From JAZSMS01 sp045536015 (GTDB lineage: Bacteria; Bacillota; Clostridia; Christensenellales; QALW01): a DNA stretch of 17,641 nucleotides. The notes below the pieces were generated by a model. It was not told the origin of the DNA. It saw nothing but the letters and a program-made list of their open reading frames with translations, and did not search any database. The position numbers and the translations under genes are program-made. This document shows positions 1-7,915 of this stretch, one piece after another; position 1 is the stretch's first letter; every line of letters starts with the position of its first letter. Location of the stretch: contig JAZSMS010000096.1 of NCBI GenBank assembly GCA_045536015.1, positions 1 to 17,641 of the forward strand, in the 5' to 3' direction.

Positions 1-1
1 T

Positions 2-1402
2 AAAAACGGGGAGATAATAACTCTTGCGCAAGACGTGTATGATAAAAATGCTACTGATCCGCTTTATACTGCCGACTACGCGCTTGATAAAAACGGTAAC
101 GTGCTTTTTGTTTCGGATAATAAACTTTATCTTAATAAAGATGGCAAAACAACGTTGCTTATAAATAACGTTGTTTCATGGAAGGTAAATACTGATTTTT
201 CGCGTATTGCGTTTGTTGCAAGTGCTTCTACCGAGGCAACGTGGGGTAACTTATATCTGTTTGTTGACGGTGCGGTAAAAATTCTTGATACTAACGTTTT
301 AGCATCGTCAATGCAGTTTTCGCCTGACGGAAAAACTCTCTATGCTCAAAAGGCAAATGTTTATCCTAAAAGTAGGTATATGCTTTTAGAATATGACGAT
401 TATTTAGAAGCAAAAGTAGTTTTAGAAGAATGTGACCCAATAAAGCTTGTTTTGTCCGATGCGGTTATTTGTGGCAGAGAAAGCGGTGAACTTTGGCAGT
501 TTACCGTTTACTCAAGCAATTTTAAAAAGAGTATTCAGATAGATAAGACGTTTTATCCTTCCGTTAGCGAAAATGGTAGATATGCGTTTTTTATAAAAAA
601 TTACACTTATCCGCAAGAGTGCGGAACGCTTGTGAAAATTGACCTTAAAAGAATAAAACAAACGGAAATTGCCTCGCAGGTAAGCATGTTTTCAAGTGAC
701 GTTGTAACAAATTCTAACGAGGGCATAGTTTATACCCGTGCTGATGGCGAAGATACGTTTTCGGTTTTTTATAAGGCATTTTCTTCTAAAGAAGAAGTAC
801 GTCTTATAAGACAAACAAGCGAAAATGCAATCTACAACGTGGCGGTTAATACAAATAAAAATTCGGCGTTTTTACTTACAACAGCACCAAGGAAGATTGA
901 TAACGCAATTTACTATCTTGATTTTTCTAAAGAATTAAAAACAACCAAGATAATAGGCGGATACGTCGATTCGCTTACTTATTATGAAGAATTTGATAAA
1001 ATAACGTTTGTTTTAGAGCCCGAAACAAATTCTGTTGTCTATTGTTCGGATAAAAATGCAAATAAAACCGAGCTTAACAAAAACGTTGCAACTGTTTTTG
1101 TTAACACGTTTAGAAAGTTTTTGGCAAAGTCGGTTTTGCTTGGCGACGGAAAATCAAGTGTGTTTTTTAAGCAAGCGGACGACGATCCTGACGTTTGCGA
1201 TATGATTTTATCTGTCGGTCAAAGCGAAAAGTTAATTTCGCAAAACGTTTTAACAAAAGAGTTTTTCATGCCGATAATACAAGGTGATGCAAAACAAATT
1301 TTTTACTGCGCAAAAGAGAGAGATAAAGTTAATTTGTATCACTATGCAGACGGACAAACAACGCTTATTGCGCAGGAAATTGATGGGATAGTTGATTTGT
1401 AA
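2..1402 (+). CDS. Beta-propeller-like repeat protein, C-terminal part (5' end outside window)
   Basis: No family name is recognised. The frame is open to the first bases of the window, and the residues before the first possible GTG start (position 35) already fit the repeat pattern, so this is the last roughly 466 residues of a longer protein. Repeated short strand pairs of the form 'LYLxxDGKTTLL' (for example LYLNKDGKTTLL, NLYLFVDGAVKIL, and YHYADGQTTLIA near the C-terminus) and one 'FSPDGKTLY' motif resemble PD40/WD40-like blades of TolB- or DPP-IV-type beta-propellers. No catalytic hydrolase domain or membrane segment is seen in the visible part. It may be a binding or scaffold protein, possibly exported, but the N-terminus is missing. 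The stop codon overlaps the queH start (TAATG), so the two are translationally coupled. Propeller fold: moderately sure; function: unknown. Confidence 0.6.
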   Translation, partial: KNGEIITLAQDVYDKNATDPLYTADYALDKNGNVLFVSDNKLYLNKDGKTTLLINNVVSWKVNTDFSRIAFVASASTEATWGNLYLFVDGAVKILDTNVLASSMQFSPDGKTLYAQKANVYPKSRYMLLEYDDYLEAKVVLEECDPIKLVLSDAVICGRESGELWQFTVYSSNFKKSIQIDKTFYPSVSENGRYAFFIKNYTYPQECGTLVKIDLKRIKQTEIASQVSMFSSDVVTNSNEGIVYTRADGEDTFSVFYKAFSSKEEVRLIRQTSENAIYNVAVNTNKNSAFLLTTAPRKIDNAIYYLDFSKELKTTKIIGGYVDSLTYYEEFDKITFVLEPETNSVVYCSDKNANKTELNKNVATVFVNTFRKFLAKSVLLGDGKSSVFFKQADDDPDVCDMILSVGQSEKLISQNVLTKEFFMPIIQGDAKQIFYCAKERDKVNLYHYADGQTTLIAQEIDGIVDL

Positions 1403-2013
1403 TGGAAAAAATAAATTATCAAAAATTGCAGGACGAGATAGTTAAAGACCTTATTGGTACACCGCGAATATTATTACATTCGTGCTGCGGTCCGTGCAGT
1501 AGTTATTGTATTAAAGCACTTTCAGAGTACTTTTTAGTTACGGTGTATTGGTTTAACCCTAATATTCATCCGCTTGAAGAATATCAAAAGCGTCTTGAAA
1601 CGCAAAAAAAACTTATTGAATTAATTGATGCAAAAAATCCCGTAGAGTTTTTATGCGACGAATATTTGCCTGACGAGTTTTTTGCACTGACAAAGGGTTA
1701 CGAAAATGAGCGCGAGGGCGGGGCAAGGTGCGAGATATGCTTTGCGGAGCGCCTTGAGAAAACGGCGCAAAAAGCAAAAGAGCAGGGCTTTGACTTTTTT
1801 ACAACAACGCTTACCGTTTCGCCCCATAAGGATGCACAAAAAATTAATTTGATAGGGCAGGAACTTGCAGAAAAGTACGGTGTAAAATTTTTGCCGTCGG
1901 ATTTTAAAAAGAAAAACGGCTATTTGCAGTCGATAGAGCTTTCACAAAAATACGGACTTTACAGACAAAACTACTGCGGATGTGCGTTTTCATTAAATGT
2001 TGACAATCGCTAA
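1402..2013 (+). CDS. queH: Epoxyqueuosine reductase QueH
   Basis: Predicted to perform the last step of queuosine synthesis, reduction of epoxyqueuosine to queuosine in the wobble position of GUN-anticodon tRNAs. It is the non-cobalamin enzyme that replaces QueG in many Clostridia. The 203-residue length fits the family (former DUF208). The diagnostic cysteines are present: HSCCGPC (C28, C29, C32), RCEIC (C110, C113) and YCGC (C192, C194). In characterised QueH the CC and CxxC pairs bind the iron centre and the late CxC pair is redox active. The stretch TTTLTVSPHKD (about 134-144) is also typical. The ATG overlaps the upstream stop by one base. No other queuosine gene lies nearby, so the linkage to the propeller gene looks like operon convenience. 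Identification is secure. Confidence 0.95.
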   Translation: MEKINYQKLQDEIVKDLIGTPRILLHSCCGPCSSYCIKALSEYFLVTVYWFNPNIHPLEEYQKRLETQKKLIELIDAKNPVEFLCDEYLPDEFFALTKGYENEREGGARCEICFAERLEKTAQKAKEQGFDFFTTTLTVSPHKDAQKINLIGQELAEKYGVKFLPSDFKKKNGYLQSIELSQKYGLYRQNYCGCAFSLNVDNR

Positions 2014-2027
2014 AAAAATGTTATACT
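2000..2027 (+). promoter_or_regulatory. Predicted SigA promoter of trkAH
   Basis: TTGACA (2000-2005), 16 bp spacer, TATACT (2022-2027). The -35 box lies inside the last codons of queH. Transcription would start near 2034, leaving a leader of about 20 nt with the site AAGGAGA (2044-2050) before the trkA ATG. That leader is too short for a c-di-AMP (ydaO-type) riboswitch, which often controls potassium transporters in this group. Confidence 0.75.
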
Positions 2028-2055
2028 TTTTATATAAACTTGCAAGGAGAGTTTT

Positions 2056-3414
2056 ATGAACATAGTTATTGCAGGCGGAGGAAAAATAGGCTCTGCAGTT
2101 TTAGAAAGTTTAGTTATGGAAGGTCATAATGTTACCGTTATTGACGTAAATGAGGACGTTATAAACAAATTATCAAACGTCTACGACGTTATGGGCGTAA
2201 CAGGAAGTGCTACCGATTGCGAGGCACTTCGTGCGGCAGAGGTAGGAGATTCTGAGCTTTTTATTGCAACAACCGCTTCGGACGAGCTTAATATGTTAAG
2301 CTGTTTTCTTGCGGGCAAAATAGGTGCGGCGCATACTATCGCCAGAATACGCGATCCTCAATACAATCAGCAAAGCATAACCTTTATGCGTAAGCAGCTT
2401 GATATATCTATGGCTATCAACCCTGAGCATCTTGTTGCAAAAGAGCTTTATAATATTTTAAACTTACCTTCTGCGGCAAAGGTTGAGCATTTTTCAAGAA
2501 GAAATTTTGAAATGATCGAACTCAAATTAAAGCCCGACAGCGTTCTTGCAGGAATTCCGCTTAGCAAGCTTAGAAGCAAGTATTCCGCAAAGTTCTTAAT
2601 TTGCGTAGTGCGCAGAGAAGATAAAACTTATATTCCCGATGGTAACTTTGTGCTTGAAGGCGGTGATAGAATAGGTATTACCGCAACACAAACCGAAATA
2701 CATAAGTTTTTTAAAGAGCTTGGTTTAATGCAAAAGCAAGCAAAAAATATTATGATTTTAGGCGGTAGTAAAACCGCAAAATACCTTGCACGCTTGCTTT
2801 GTGCAACGGGCAGTAACGTTAAGATAATAGAAAAGCAGTTTGATTTGTGTCAGGATCTTAGCGAAAATTTGCCTAAAGCCGTCATAATAAACGCTGACGG
2901 CTCGCAGTATGAAAATTTAAACGAAGAGGGTATTCAAAATATGGATGCCTTTGTGGCACTTACGGGTTCGGATGAAGTAAATATGATAATGTCATATTTT
3001 GCGCGCTCGGTTGATGTGCCTACGGTTATTTCAAAGCTTAACCGTGACGAAATGCACTTAATGGGCGAAAAACTTGGACTTGATTGCATAGTCACCCCTA
3101 AACGCACGGTTGCCGACGTTGTTATGCGTTATGCGCGCGCGCTTGAAAATTCGCTTGGCAGCAAGGTAGAAACGCTGTATCGCTTAATGGAAGGCTCGGC
3201 AGAGGCTATTGAGTTTATAGTAAGCGAAGATTCGCTTGTCGCAGGCAAGGCTCTTAAAGACCTTAATATAAAGAACGATATAATAATCGGTGGTATAATC
3301 CGCGATAAAACACCGATAATTCCCGGCGGTAACGACTTTATTTATCCTAATGATAAGGTTATAGTTATTGTTACAGGAATGATAATTAACGATTTAGACG
3401 ATATTTTAGGATGA
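2056..3414 (+). CDS. trkA: Trk potassium uptake regulatory subunit TrkA
   Basis: Cytoplasmic nucleotide-binding subunit that gates the TrkH potassium channel in response to NAD(H)/ATP-type ligands. At 452 residues it has the full-length TrkA layout of two RCK halves. The first Rossmann motif is GGGKIGSAV (about 7-15), with acidic residues ending the second strand (VIDVNED). A RCK_C-like part covers about 140-225. The second half opens with IMILGGSKTAKYLA, where the glycine motif is degenerate (GGSKTA), then a second RCK_C-like end of about 80 residues. A typical 'TGSDEVNMIMSYFAR' stretch is present. It starts at an ATG eight-odd bases after a strong AAGGAGA site, and its own promoter lies in queH. 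trkH begins 4 bp after the stop, so both are co-transcribed. Identification is secure. Confidence 0.95.
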   Translation: MNIVIAGGGKIGSAVLESLVMEGHNVTVIDVNEDVINKLSNVYDVMGVTGSATDCEALRAAEVGDSELFIATTASDELNMLSCFLAGKIGAAHTIARIRDPQYNQQSITFMRKQLDISMAINPEHLVAKELYNILNLPSAAKVEHFSRRNFEMIELKLKPDSVLAGIPLSKLRSKYSAKFLICVVRREDKTYIPDGNFVLEGGDRIGITATQTEIHKFFKELGLMQKQAKNIMILGGSKTAKYLARLLCATGSNVKIIEKQFDLCQDLSENLPKAVIINADGSQYENLNEEGIQNMDAFVALTGSDEVNMIMSYFARSVDVPTVISKLNRDEMHLMGEKLGLDCIVTPKRTVADVVMRYARALENSLGSKVETLYRLMEGSAEAIEFIVSEDSLVAGKALKDLNIKNDIIIGGIIRDKTPIIPGGNDFIYPNDKVIVIVTGMIINDLDDILG

Positions 3415-3418
3415 TAAA

Positions 3419-4861
3419 ATGAATATTAAAATGATTCTAAGCACGGTAGGTAAGATAGTGCTCGTTACGGCGGCACTTATGCTTCTGCCACTTGTGGTAT
3501 CTCTTTATTACGGCGAAGGAGAGTTTTTGTATTTTGTTTATACAATACTTATCTCGCTTATAATCGGAATTCCGCTGGTACTGCTTTGCAAAGGAAAAAA
3601 TAAAAATATTTTTGCGCGCGAAGGCTTTGTAACGGTTGCTCTTTCGTGGATAGTGCTTTCGCTTTTAGGCGCATTGCCGTTTTATTTAAGCGGAGCTATA
3701 CCTTCGTTTATTGATGCCTTTTTTGAAACGGTAAGCGGGTTTACCACCACGGGTGCTTCTATTTTAACAAACGTAGAAGAAATGGCAAAAGGCTTGCATT
3801 TTTGGCGAAGCTTTACTCACTGGATAGGTGGAATGGGAATACTTGTGTTTGTTATGGCAATTTTGCCGACGGAAACGGGACGCTCTATCCACATTATGCG
3901 TGCTGAAATGCCGGGACCTATTGTCGGAAAGCTTGTACCCAAAATTCGTACTACTGCAAAAATACTTTATCTTATTTATATGGCTATGACCGCTTTACAG
4001 ATTATTATCCTGCTTATAAGCGGACTTAGCTTGTTTGAAGCAACAGTTTATTCCTTTGGTACGGCAGGTACGGGAGGTTTTAGTCTTTTATCAAGCGGAC
4101 TTGCTACGCTTACACCTGCTCAGCAATGGATAATAGCTTTGTTTATGCTTTTGTTTGGTATAAACTTTAACCTCTACTACTATATGCTTATAGGTAATAT
4201 AAAAGCCGCGCTTAAAAGTGAAGAATTGCGCGTTTATTTTATAATTGCGGTAGCTTCTACTGTACTTATAACGCTTAATATTTATCCGCTTTTTGAAAAT
4301 TTTGCATCTGCAACACGCGCGGCGTTTTTTCAAGTTTCGTCGATTATGACAACTACGGGTTATGCAACGGCTGACTTTAATCAGTGGCCCGAGTTTTCTA
4401 AAGGAATTCTTTTAATTTTAATGATAATAGGTGCTTGCGCGGGTTCAACTGCAGGTGGATTAAAGGTTTCAAGGTTAATTTTGCTTTTTAAGTTTATTAA
4501 AAACAGTTGCCGTCACGTATTGCATCCTCATTCGGTAGAAGCGATGCGTTTTGAAGATAAGAGAGTTGACGAACAGACAACAAAAGCAGTTGCAGGATAT
4601 TTTGCACTTTATATGTTTTGCCTTATTGCCGTGTTTACATTGCTATGCCTTGATAAGTTTAATATCGAAACAAATGTCTCCGCGGCAGTAGCTTGCTTTA
4701 ATAATATAGGTCCCGGATTTGCCAATGTAGGTCCTATGGCAAGTTATGCCGGGTATTCGCAATTTTCAAAATTTGTGCTTTCGATAGCAATGTTGATGGG
4801 CCGTTTAGAAATTTATCCGCTTTTGCTTACTTTTGCACCGTCAACGTGGGTAAGAAAGTAA
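3419..4861 (+). CDS. trkH: TrkH-family potassium uptake membrane subunit
   Basis: Ion-conducting subunit of the Trk system, in the cytoplasmic membrane. The 480 residues contain the expected four pseudo-repeats, each with a pore loop and filter glycine: GFTTTGAS (108-115), GTAGTGGFS (214-222), IMTTTGYAT (309-317) and NNIGPGFANVG (428-438). HWIGGMGILVF (134-144), GACAGSTAGGLKVSR (338-352) and the C-terminal GRLEIYPLL (461-469) are classic TrkH/KtrB signatures. The ATG is 4 bp after the trkA stop, and its ribosome binding site (AGGA at 3408-3411) lies within the end of trkA, favouring coupling. The adjacent full-length TrkA supports TrkH rather than KtrB naming, although sequence alone does not settle proton versus sodium coupling. 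No hairpin terminator is visible after it; the next promoter follows within 10 bp. Confidence 0.95.
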   Translation: MNIKMILSTVGKIVLVTAALMLLPLVVSLYYGEGEFLYFVYTILISLIIGIPLVLLCKGKNKNIFAREGFVTVALSWIVLSLLGALPFYLSGAIPSFIDAFFETVSGFTTTGASILTNVEEMAKGLHFWRSFTHWIGGMGILVFVMAILPTETGRSIHIMRAEMPGPIVGKLVPKIRTTAKILYLIYMAMTALQIIILLISGLSLFEATVYSFGTAGTGGFSLLSSGLATLTPAQQWIIALFMLLFGINFNLYYYMLIGNIKAALKSEELRVYFIIAVASTVLITLNIYPLFENFASATRAAFFQVSSIMTTTGYATADFNQWPEFSKGILLILMIIGACAGSTAGGLKVSRLILLFKFIKNSCRHVLHPHSVEAMRFEDKRVDEQTTKAVAGYFALYMFCLIAVFTLLCLDKFNIETNVSAAVACFNNIGPGFANVGPMASYAGYSQFSKFVLSIAMLMGRLEIYPLLLTFAPSTWVRK

Positions 4862-4869
4862 TTGCGCGA

Positions 4870-4898
4870 TTGACATAATGCAATTATGCAGTTATAAT
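4870..4898 (+). promoter_or_regulatory. Perfect-consensus SigA promoter with inverted repeat in spacer
   Basis: TTGACA (4870-4875), 17 bp, TATAAT (4893-4898): an exact consensus. The spacer overlaps an inverted repeat CATAAT-GCA-ATTATG (4874-4888), which could be an operator for an unknown repressor, though A+T-rich repeats of this size arise easily by chance. It would drive the PT-rich membrane protein at 4927. Confidence 0.8.
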
Positions 4899-4926
4899 AT
4901 ACTTATCTTGATTTTAGAGGGAAAAA

Positions 4927-5682
4927 ATGAAAAATAACAAATTGTTTTTTGCTTCAATTTTAATAATAGTAGCACTTATGTTTGCGTGCGCTTTTTCGGT
5001 TATGGCAGAGCCTGACGAAACACCCACGCCTACGCCTACTGTAGAAAGTGGCGAAACACCTTCGCCTACACCTGATGAGGCAACGCCTACGCCTACTGCA
5101 GAAAGTAGCGAAACACCTTCGCCTACGCCTGACGGACAAACACCTTCGCCAACACCTGAGGGCGAAACTCCGTCACCTTCGCCCAGCGCAACGCCGGATG
5201 GTACACCCGACGTTTCACCTTCGCCTACACCGACCTCGGGCGTAACACAGCCTCCGCCGGAGAAGACGAAAGATCCTTACAACAACAGTGGCAAGGTAAC
5301 TAACGCACCGCCGACCATTCCGCCGGACGTTCAGGACGAAATTGAAGATATAGAATTGGCAACAACTGCTCCGCAAGAAAATATCGGGCAGAAAAAGGGT
5401 ATGAATTCAAAATCAATGCTTATCATTTTGTTTGCCGTTTTAATTGCGTTGCTTATACTTGATATCGTTGCAATTTATTTGCGTAACGGCTATGTGCAAA
5501 GCAAAAAAGCAAGCTTTACCCGCAAGGCTAAAGATTATTACGATTTTGTTGATAACGAGGATACCTCGCCTAACGAATTTGATCTTCCTATTTTAGAAGA
5601 CGAACCTCAAGGAGAACAGCAGCAGATAGATATCTTTGACGGTTTTGACTTTACCGAAAACGAAAGTGACGAAAACGGTTGA
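4927..5682 (+). CDS. Type I membrane protein with Pro/Thr/Ser-rich extracytoplasmic stalk, unknown function
   Basis: No family is recognised. The 251 residues read as: signal peptide (1-27, hydrophobic core, cleavage likely after SVMA), a low-complexity TPTPT/TPSPTP region with acidic spacers (about 28-110), a linker with TKDPYNNSG and APPTIPP (to about 160), one membrane helix (about 164-185), a short basic patch (KKASFTRK) and an acidic cytoplasmic tail (about 205-251) ending FDGFDFTENESDENG. The PT-rich part is a stalk or wall-spanning spacer by analogy and may be glycosylated. It has no LPXTG motif; the membrane helix and tail anchor it. AGAGGG lies 6 nt before the ATG. It has its own promoter and terminator, so it is a single-gene unit between trkH and glnN. 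Expression is well supported; function is unknown. Confidence 0.8.
   Translation: MKNNKLFFASILIIVALMFACAFSVMAEPDETPTPTPTVESGETPSPTPDEATPTPTAESSETPSPTPDGQTPSPTPEGETPSPSPSATPDGTPDVSPSPTPTSGVTQPPPEKTKDPYNNSGKVTNAPPTIPPDVQDEIEDIELATTAPQENIGQKKGMNSKSMLIILFAVLIALLILDIVAIYLRNGYVQSKKASFTRKAKDYYDFVDNEDTSPNEFDLPILEDEPQGEQQQIDIFDGFDFTENESDENG
5026..5133 (+). repeat. Imperfect 57-nt tandem repeat inside the PT-rich region
   Basis: Two near-identical units begin at 5026 and 5083, period 57 nt (19 residues). Both contain ACGCCTACGCCTACT, then GAAAGT, GCGAAACACCTTCGCC. They differ at a few bases (for example GTA/GCA at 5041/5098). Further degenerate ACxCCTTCGCC copies continue to about 5230. This suggests the stalk length grew by duplication and may vary between strains. 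Confidence 0.7.
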
Positions 5683-5699
5683 TAATTCAACCGTTTTTC
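5672..5699 (+). terminator. Intrinsic terminator containing the stop codon of the PT-rich gene
   Basis: Arms 5672-5682 and 5687-5697 pair over 11 bp (core AACGGTTGA / TCAACCGTT) around a TAAT loop, followed by more T residues to about 5703. The TGA stop (5680-5682) sits inside the left arm, so the hairpin forms on the coding end itself. Confidence 0.8.
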
Positions 5700-5710
5700 T
5701 TTTAAAACAA

Positions 5711-5739
5711 TTGACAATATATCTTGTCTATTTTATAAT
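5711..5739 (+). promoter_or_regulatory. Perfect-consensus SigA promoter of glutamine synthetase
   Basis: TTGACA (5711-5716), 17 bp, TATAAT (5734-5739), starting just after the upstream terminator. The predicted start near 5746 leaves a leader of about 25 nt with an AAGGGG-type site (5756-5761). No room exists for a glutamine riboswitch, and no obvious regulator site is seen, so expression looks strong and constitutive unless a factor binds over the promoter. Confidence 0.85.
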
Positions 5740-5770
5740 TAACTATATTTATAAAAAGGGGTGCTTAAAA

Positions 5771-7861
5771 ATGAACGTTACTGAAATATTTGCATCAAAC
5801 GTTTTTAATGATGACGTAATGAAAAAGATGCTTTCGGAGGAAGAATATCAGCAATTTCAGTATTGCGTAAAAAACGGGCATCATCTTAATACTGCACTTG
5901 CTACCGTTATAGCCGAAAAAATGAGAGTGTGGGCTATCGAAAAGGGTGCAACGCACTATACGCACTGGTTCCAGCCGCTTACAGGTATTACTGCTGAAAA
6001 GCACGATAGTTTTATTTCGCCCAAAAAAGAGGGCTGCGGAATTATTATGGAATTTTCCGGCAAGGAGCTAATCCGCGGCGAATCTGATGCCTCAAGCTTT
6101 CCTAACGGAGGTCTTCGTGCAACGTTTGAAGCCAGAGGATACACGATGTGGGATCCTACCTCGTATGCGTTTATAAAAGAAGGCGTGCTTTGTATTCCTA
6201 CTGCGTTTTGCTCCTATGGCGGTCAGGCACTTGACGAAAAAACTCCCTTGCTTCGCTCAATGGAGGCAATTAACAAGCAGGGCGCAAGAATATTAAAATT
6301 ATTCTCAAGCGATGCTACGGGAATAACCACTACCGTTGGACCTGAGCAGGAATATTTTTTAATTCCTAAAGAGCTTTACGAAAAGCGCAAGGACCTTATG
6401 TATACGGGCAGAACGCTTTTTGGCGCACGTCCTCCAAAGGGACAAGAGCTTGACGACCATTACTTTGGCACTATAAAAAGCCGCGTGCATAAGTTTATGA
6501 AAGAACTTGACGAGCAGCTTTGGCGCCTTGGCATTTTGGCAAAGACCGAGCATAACGAGGCGGCACCTGCACAGTATGAGCTTGCGCCTATATACACAAC
6601 TACAAACATTGCAGTTGACCACAATCAGCTTACTATGGAACTTATGCAACGCATAGCTAAAAAGCACAATCTTGTTTGCTTGCTTCACGAAAAGCCGTTT
6701 GCATACATAAACGGTAGCGGTAAGCATAATAACTGGTCAATTCAGACAACTACGGGCGTTAATTTGCTTGATGCAGGTAAAACCCCGCAAGAAAACGCGC
6801 AGTTCTTATTATTCTTGTGTGCAGTTATAAAAGCTACTGACGAATATCAGGATCTTTTAAGGATTTCAGTTGCCTCGGCAGGAAATGACCACCGTCTTGG
6901 TGCTTCTGAAGCACCGCCTGCAGTAATATCTATGTTCCTAGGCGATGATTTAGCAGAAATTTTATTTGCTATCGAGCGTGGCGAAAAAATAGAGGCAAGG
7001 GAAAAGGAACGCTTTAAGGTTGGCGTACACGTGCTTCCACGCTTTACAAAGGATACTACCGACCGCAACCGTACAACACCCGTTGCTTTTACGGGTAATA
7101 AGTTTGAATTCCGTATGCCCGGCGCACACGCTTCGGTTGCCGAGCCTGATATTGTTTTAAACACCATAGTTGCCGAAAGCCTTTGCCAATTTGCTGACAG
7201 ACTTGAAAACTCGGATGACTTTGAGGGCGATTTGAATAAGCTTATACGCGAAACCATTACCAAGCATAAGAGAATTTTCTTTAACGGTAACGGCTATGAC
7301 GAAAAGTGGATAGAAGAAGCGCAAAAGCGAGGACTTTCTAACTATCCAACAACGCCCGAGGCACTTTCGCATTATCTTGATGAAAAGAACGTCGCGCTTT
7401 TTGAGCATCACAAAGTTCTTTCTCGTGAAGAAATGGAATCGCGCTATGAGATAATGCTTGAAAATTACAGCAAGACCGTTCATATCGAAGCAAGAACGAT
7501 GATTGATATGGTAAATAAGGATATTCTTCCTGCTTACAGCGCGTTTACCCGCGACCTTGCAAACGCCTGCATTAAAAAGAAGACAGTTATCGAGGATATC
7601 GACTGTGCTTACGAAGAAGAAATTCTTGTGCTTTGTGCAAAAAAAGCAAATCGCGCAAATGATATAATTAAAAGGCTTAAGGACGAAATTAAATACGCAG
7701 CCGCAGTTAAATCTGTTCAGGAACAAGCCGACGCTTATAAAAACAGGGTAATTCCATTAATGGAAAATCTCAGAAAAGCCGTTGATTCGCTTGAAGAAAA
7801 GGTTAGTGCTGAGTATTGGCCGTATCCTTCGTACAGTGATTTGTTATTTGGTATTAATTAA
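5771..7861 (+). CDS. glnN: Glutamine synthetase type III
   Basis: Makes glutamine from glutamate, ammonia and ATP in the cytoplasm. At 696 residues it has the length of the GSIII family, far longer than GSI (about 450) or GSII. Family motifs visible: GGLRATFEARGYTMWDP (113-129), GPEQEYF (190-196), KTEHNEAAPAQYELAPIY (258-275), NGSGKHNNWS (314-323) and NDHRLGASEAPPA (372-384), covering the metal- and substrate-binding loops. The C-terminal helical region (about 600-696) is GSIII specific. The frame stays open upstream to 5636 but the ATG at 5771 is the start: it follows a good ribosome binding site and the predicted promoter, and the upstream part would overlap the previous gene and its terminator. 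It is a single-gene unit with its own terminator. Identification is secure. Confidence 0.96.
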   Translation: MNVTEIFASNVFNDDVMKKMLSEEEYQQFQYCVKNGHHLNTALATVIAEKMRVWAIEKGATHYTHWFQPLTGITAEKHDSFISPKKEGCGIIMEFSGKELIRGESDASSFPNGGLRATFEARGYTMWDPTSYAFIKEGVLCIPTAFCSYGGQALDEKTPLLRSMEAINKQGARILKLFSSDATGITTTVGPEQEYFLIPKELYEKRKDLMYTGRTLFGARPPKGQELDDHYFGTIKSRVHKFMKELDEQLWRLGILAKTEHNEAAPAQYELAPIYTTTNIAVDHNQLTMELMQRIAKKHNLVCLLHEKPFAYINGSGKHNNWSIQTTTGVNLLDAGKTPQENAQFLLFLCAVIKATDEYQDLLRISVASAGNDHRLGASEAPPAVISMFLGDDLAEILFAIERGEKIEAREKERFKVGVHVLPRFTKDTTDRNRTTPVAFTGNKFEFRMPGAHASVAEPDIVLNTIVAESLCQFADRLENSDDFEGDLNKLIRETITKHKRIFFNGNGYDEKWIEEAQKRGLSNYPTTPEALSHYLDEKNVALFEHHKVLSREEMESRYEIMLENYSKTVHIEARTMIDMVNKDILPAYSAFTRDLANACIKKKTVIEDIDCAYEEEILVLCAKKANRANDIIKRLKDEIKYAAAVKSVQEQADAYKNRVIPLMENLRKAVDSLEEKVSAEYWPYPSYSDLLFGIN

Positions 7862-7863
7862 TA

Positions 7864-7912
7864 AAATGCTCTATTGTGCATATATGCGCAATAGAGCATT
7901 TGTTTGTTTTCC
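7864..7912 (+). terminator. Strong intrinsic terminator after glutamine synthetase (possibly two-way)
   Basis: Arms 7864-7876 and 7889-7901 are perfectly complementary over 13 bp (core GCTCTATTG/CAATAGAGC). The inner bases 7877-7880 and 7885-7888 extend the stem to 17 bp with one G-T pair around a TATA loop. A T-rich tract (TTTGTTTGTTTT) follows on the plus strand. The minus-strand tract (TTTTATT) is weaker but could also serve the convergent tspO gene. Confidence 0.85.
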
Positions 7913-7915
7913 GGC

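Noticed and set aside
2028..2055. c-di-AMP riboswitch before trkA
   Set aside because: Only about 20 nt of leader is available after the predicted start site.
5026..5230. CRISPR-like periodic repeats
   Set aside because: Units are coding, imperfect, without unique spacers; they encode TPSPTP stalk sequence.
5048..5245. Second-frame open reading through the PT-rich repeat (basic, Leu/Arg/His-rich)
   Set aside because: Product of repetitive codons read out of frame; no own start signals. The frame with signal peptide and membrane helix is the real one.
5636..5770. Open frame extending glutamine synthetase upstream by 45 codons
   Set aside because: It would overlap the end of the previous gene, its terminator and the consensus promoter; ATG 5771 has the ribosome binding site and matches the usual GSIII N-terminus.
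6359..7726. Several minus-strand open frames of 122-189 codons inside the glutamine synthetase gene
   Set aside because: Antisense shadows of a highly conserved gene; no ribosome binding sites, no recognisable domains, and overlapping each other.
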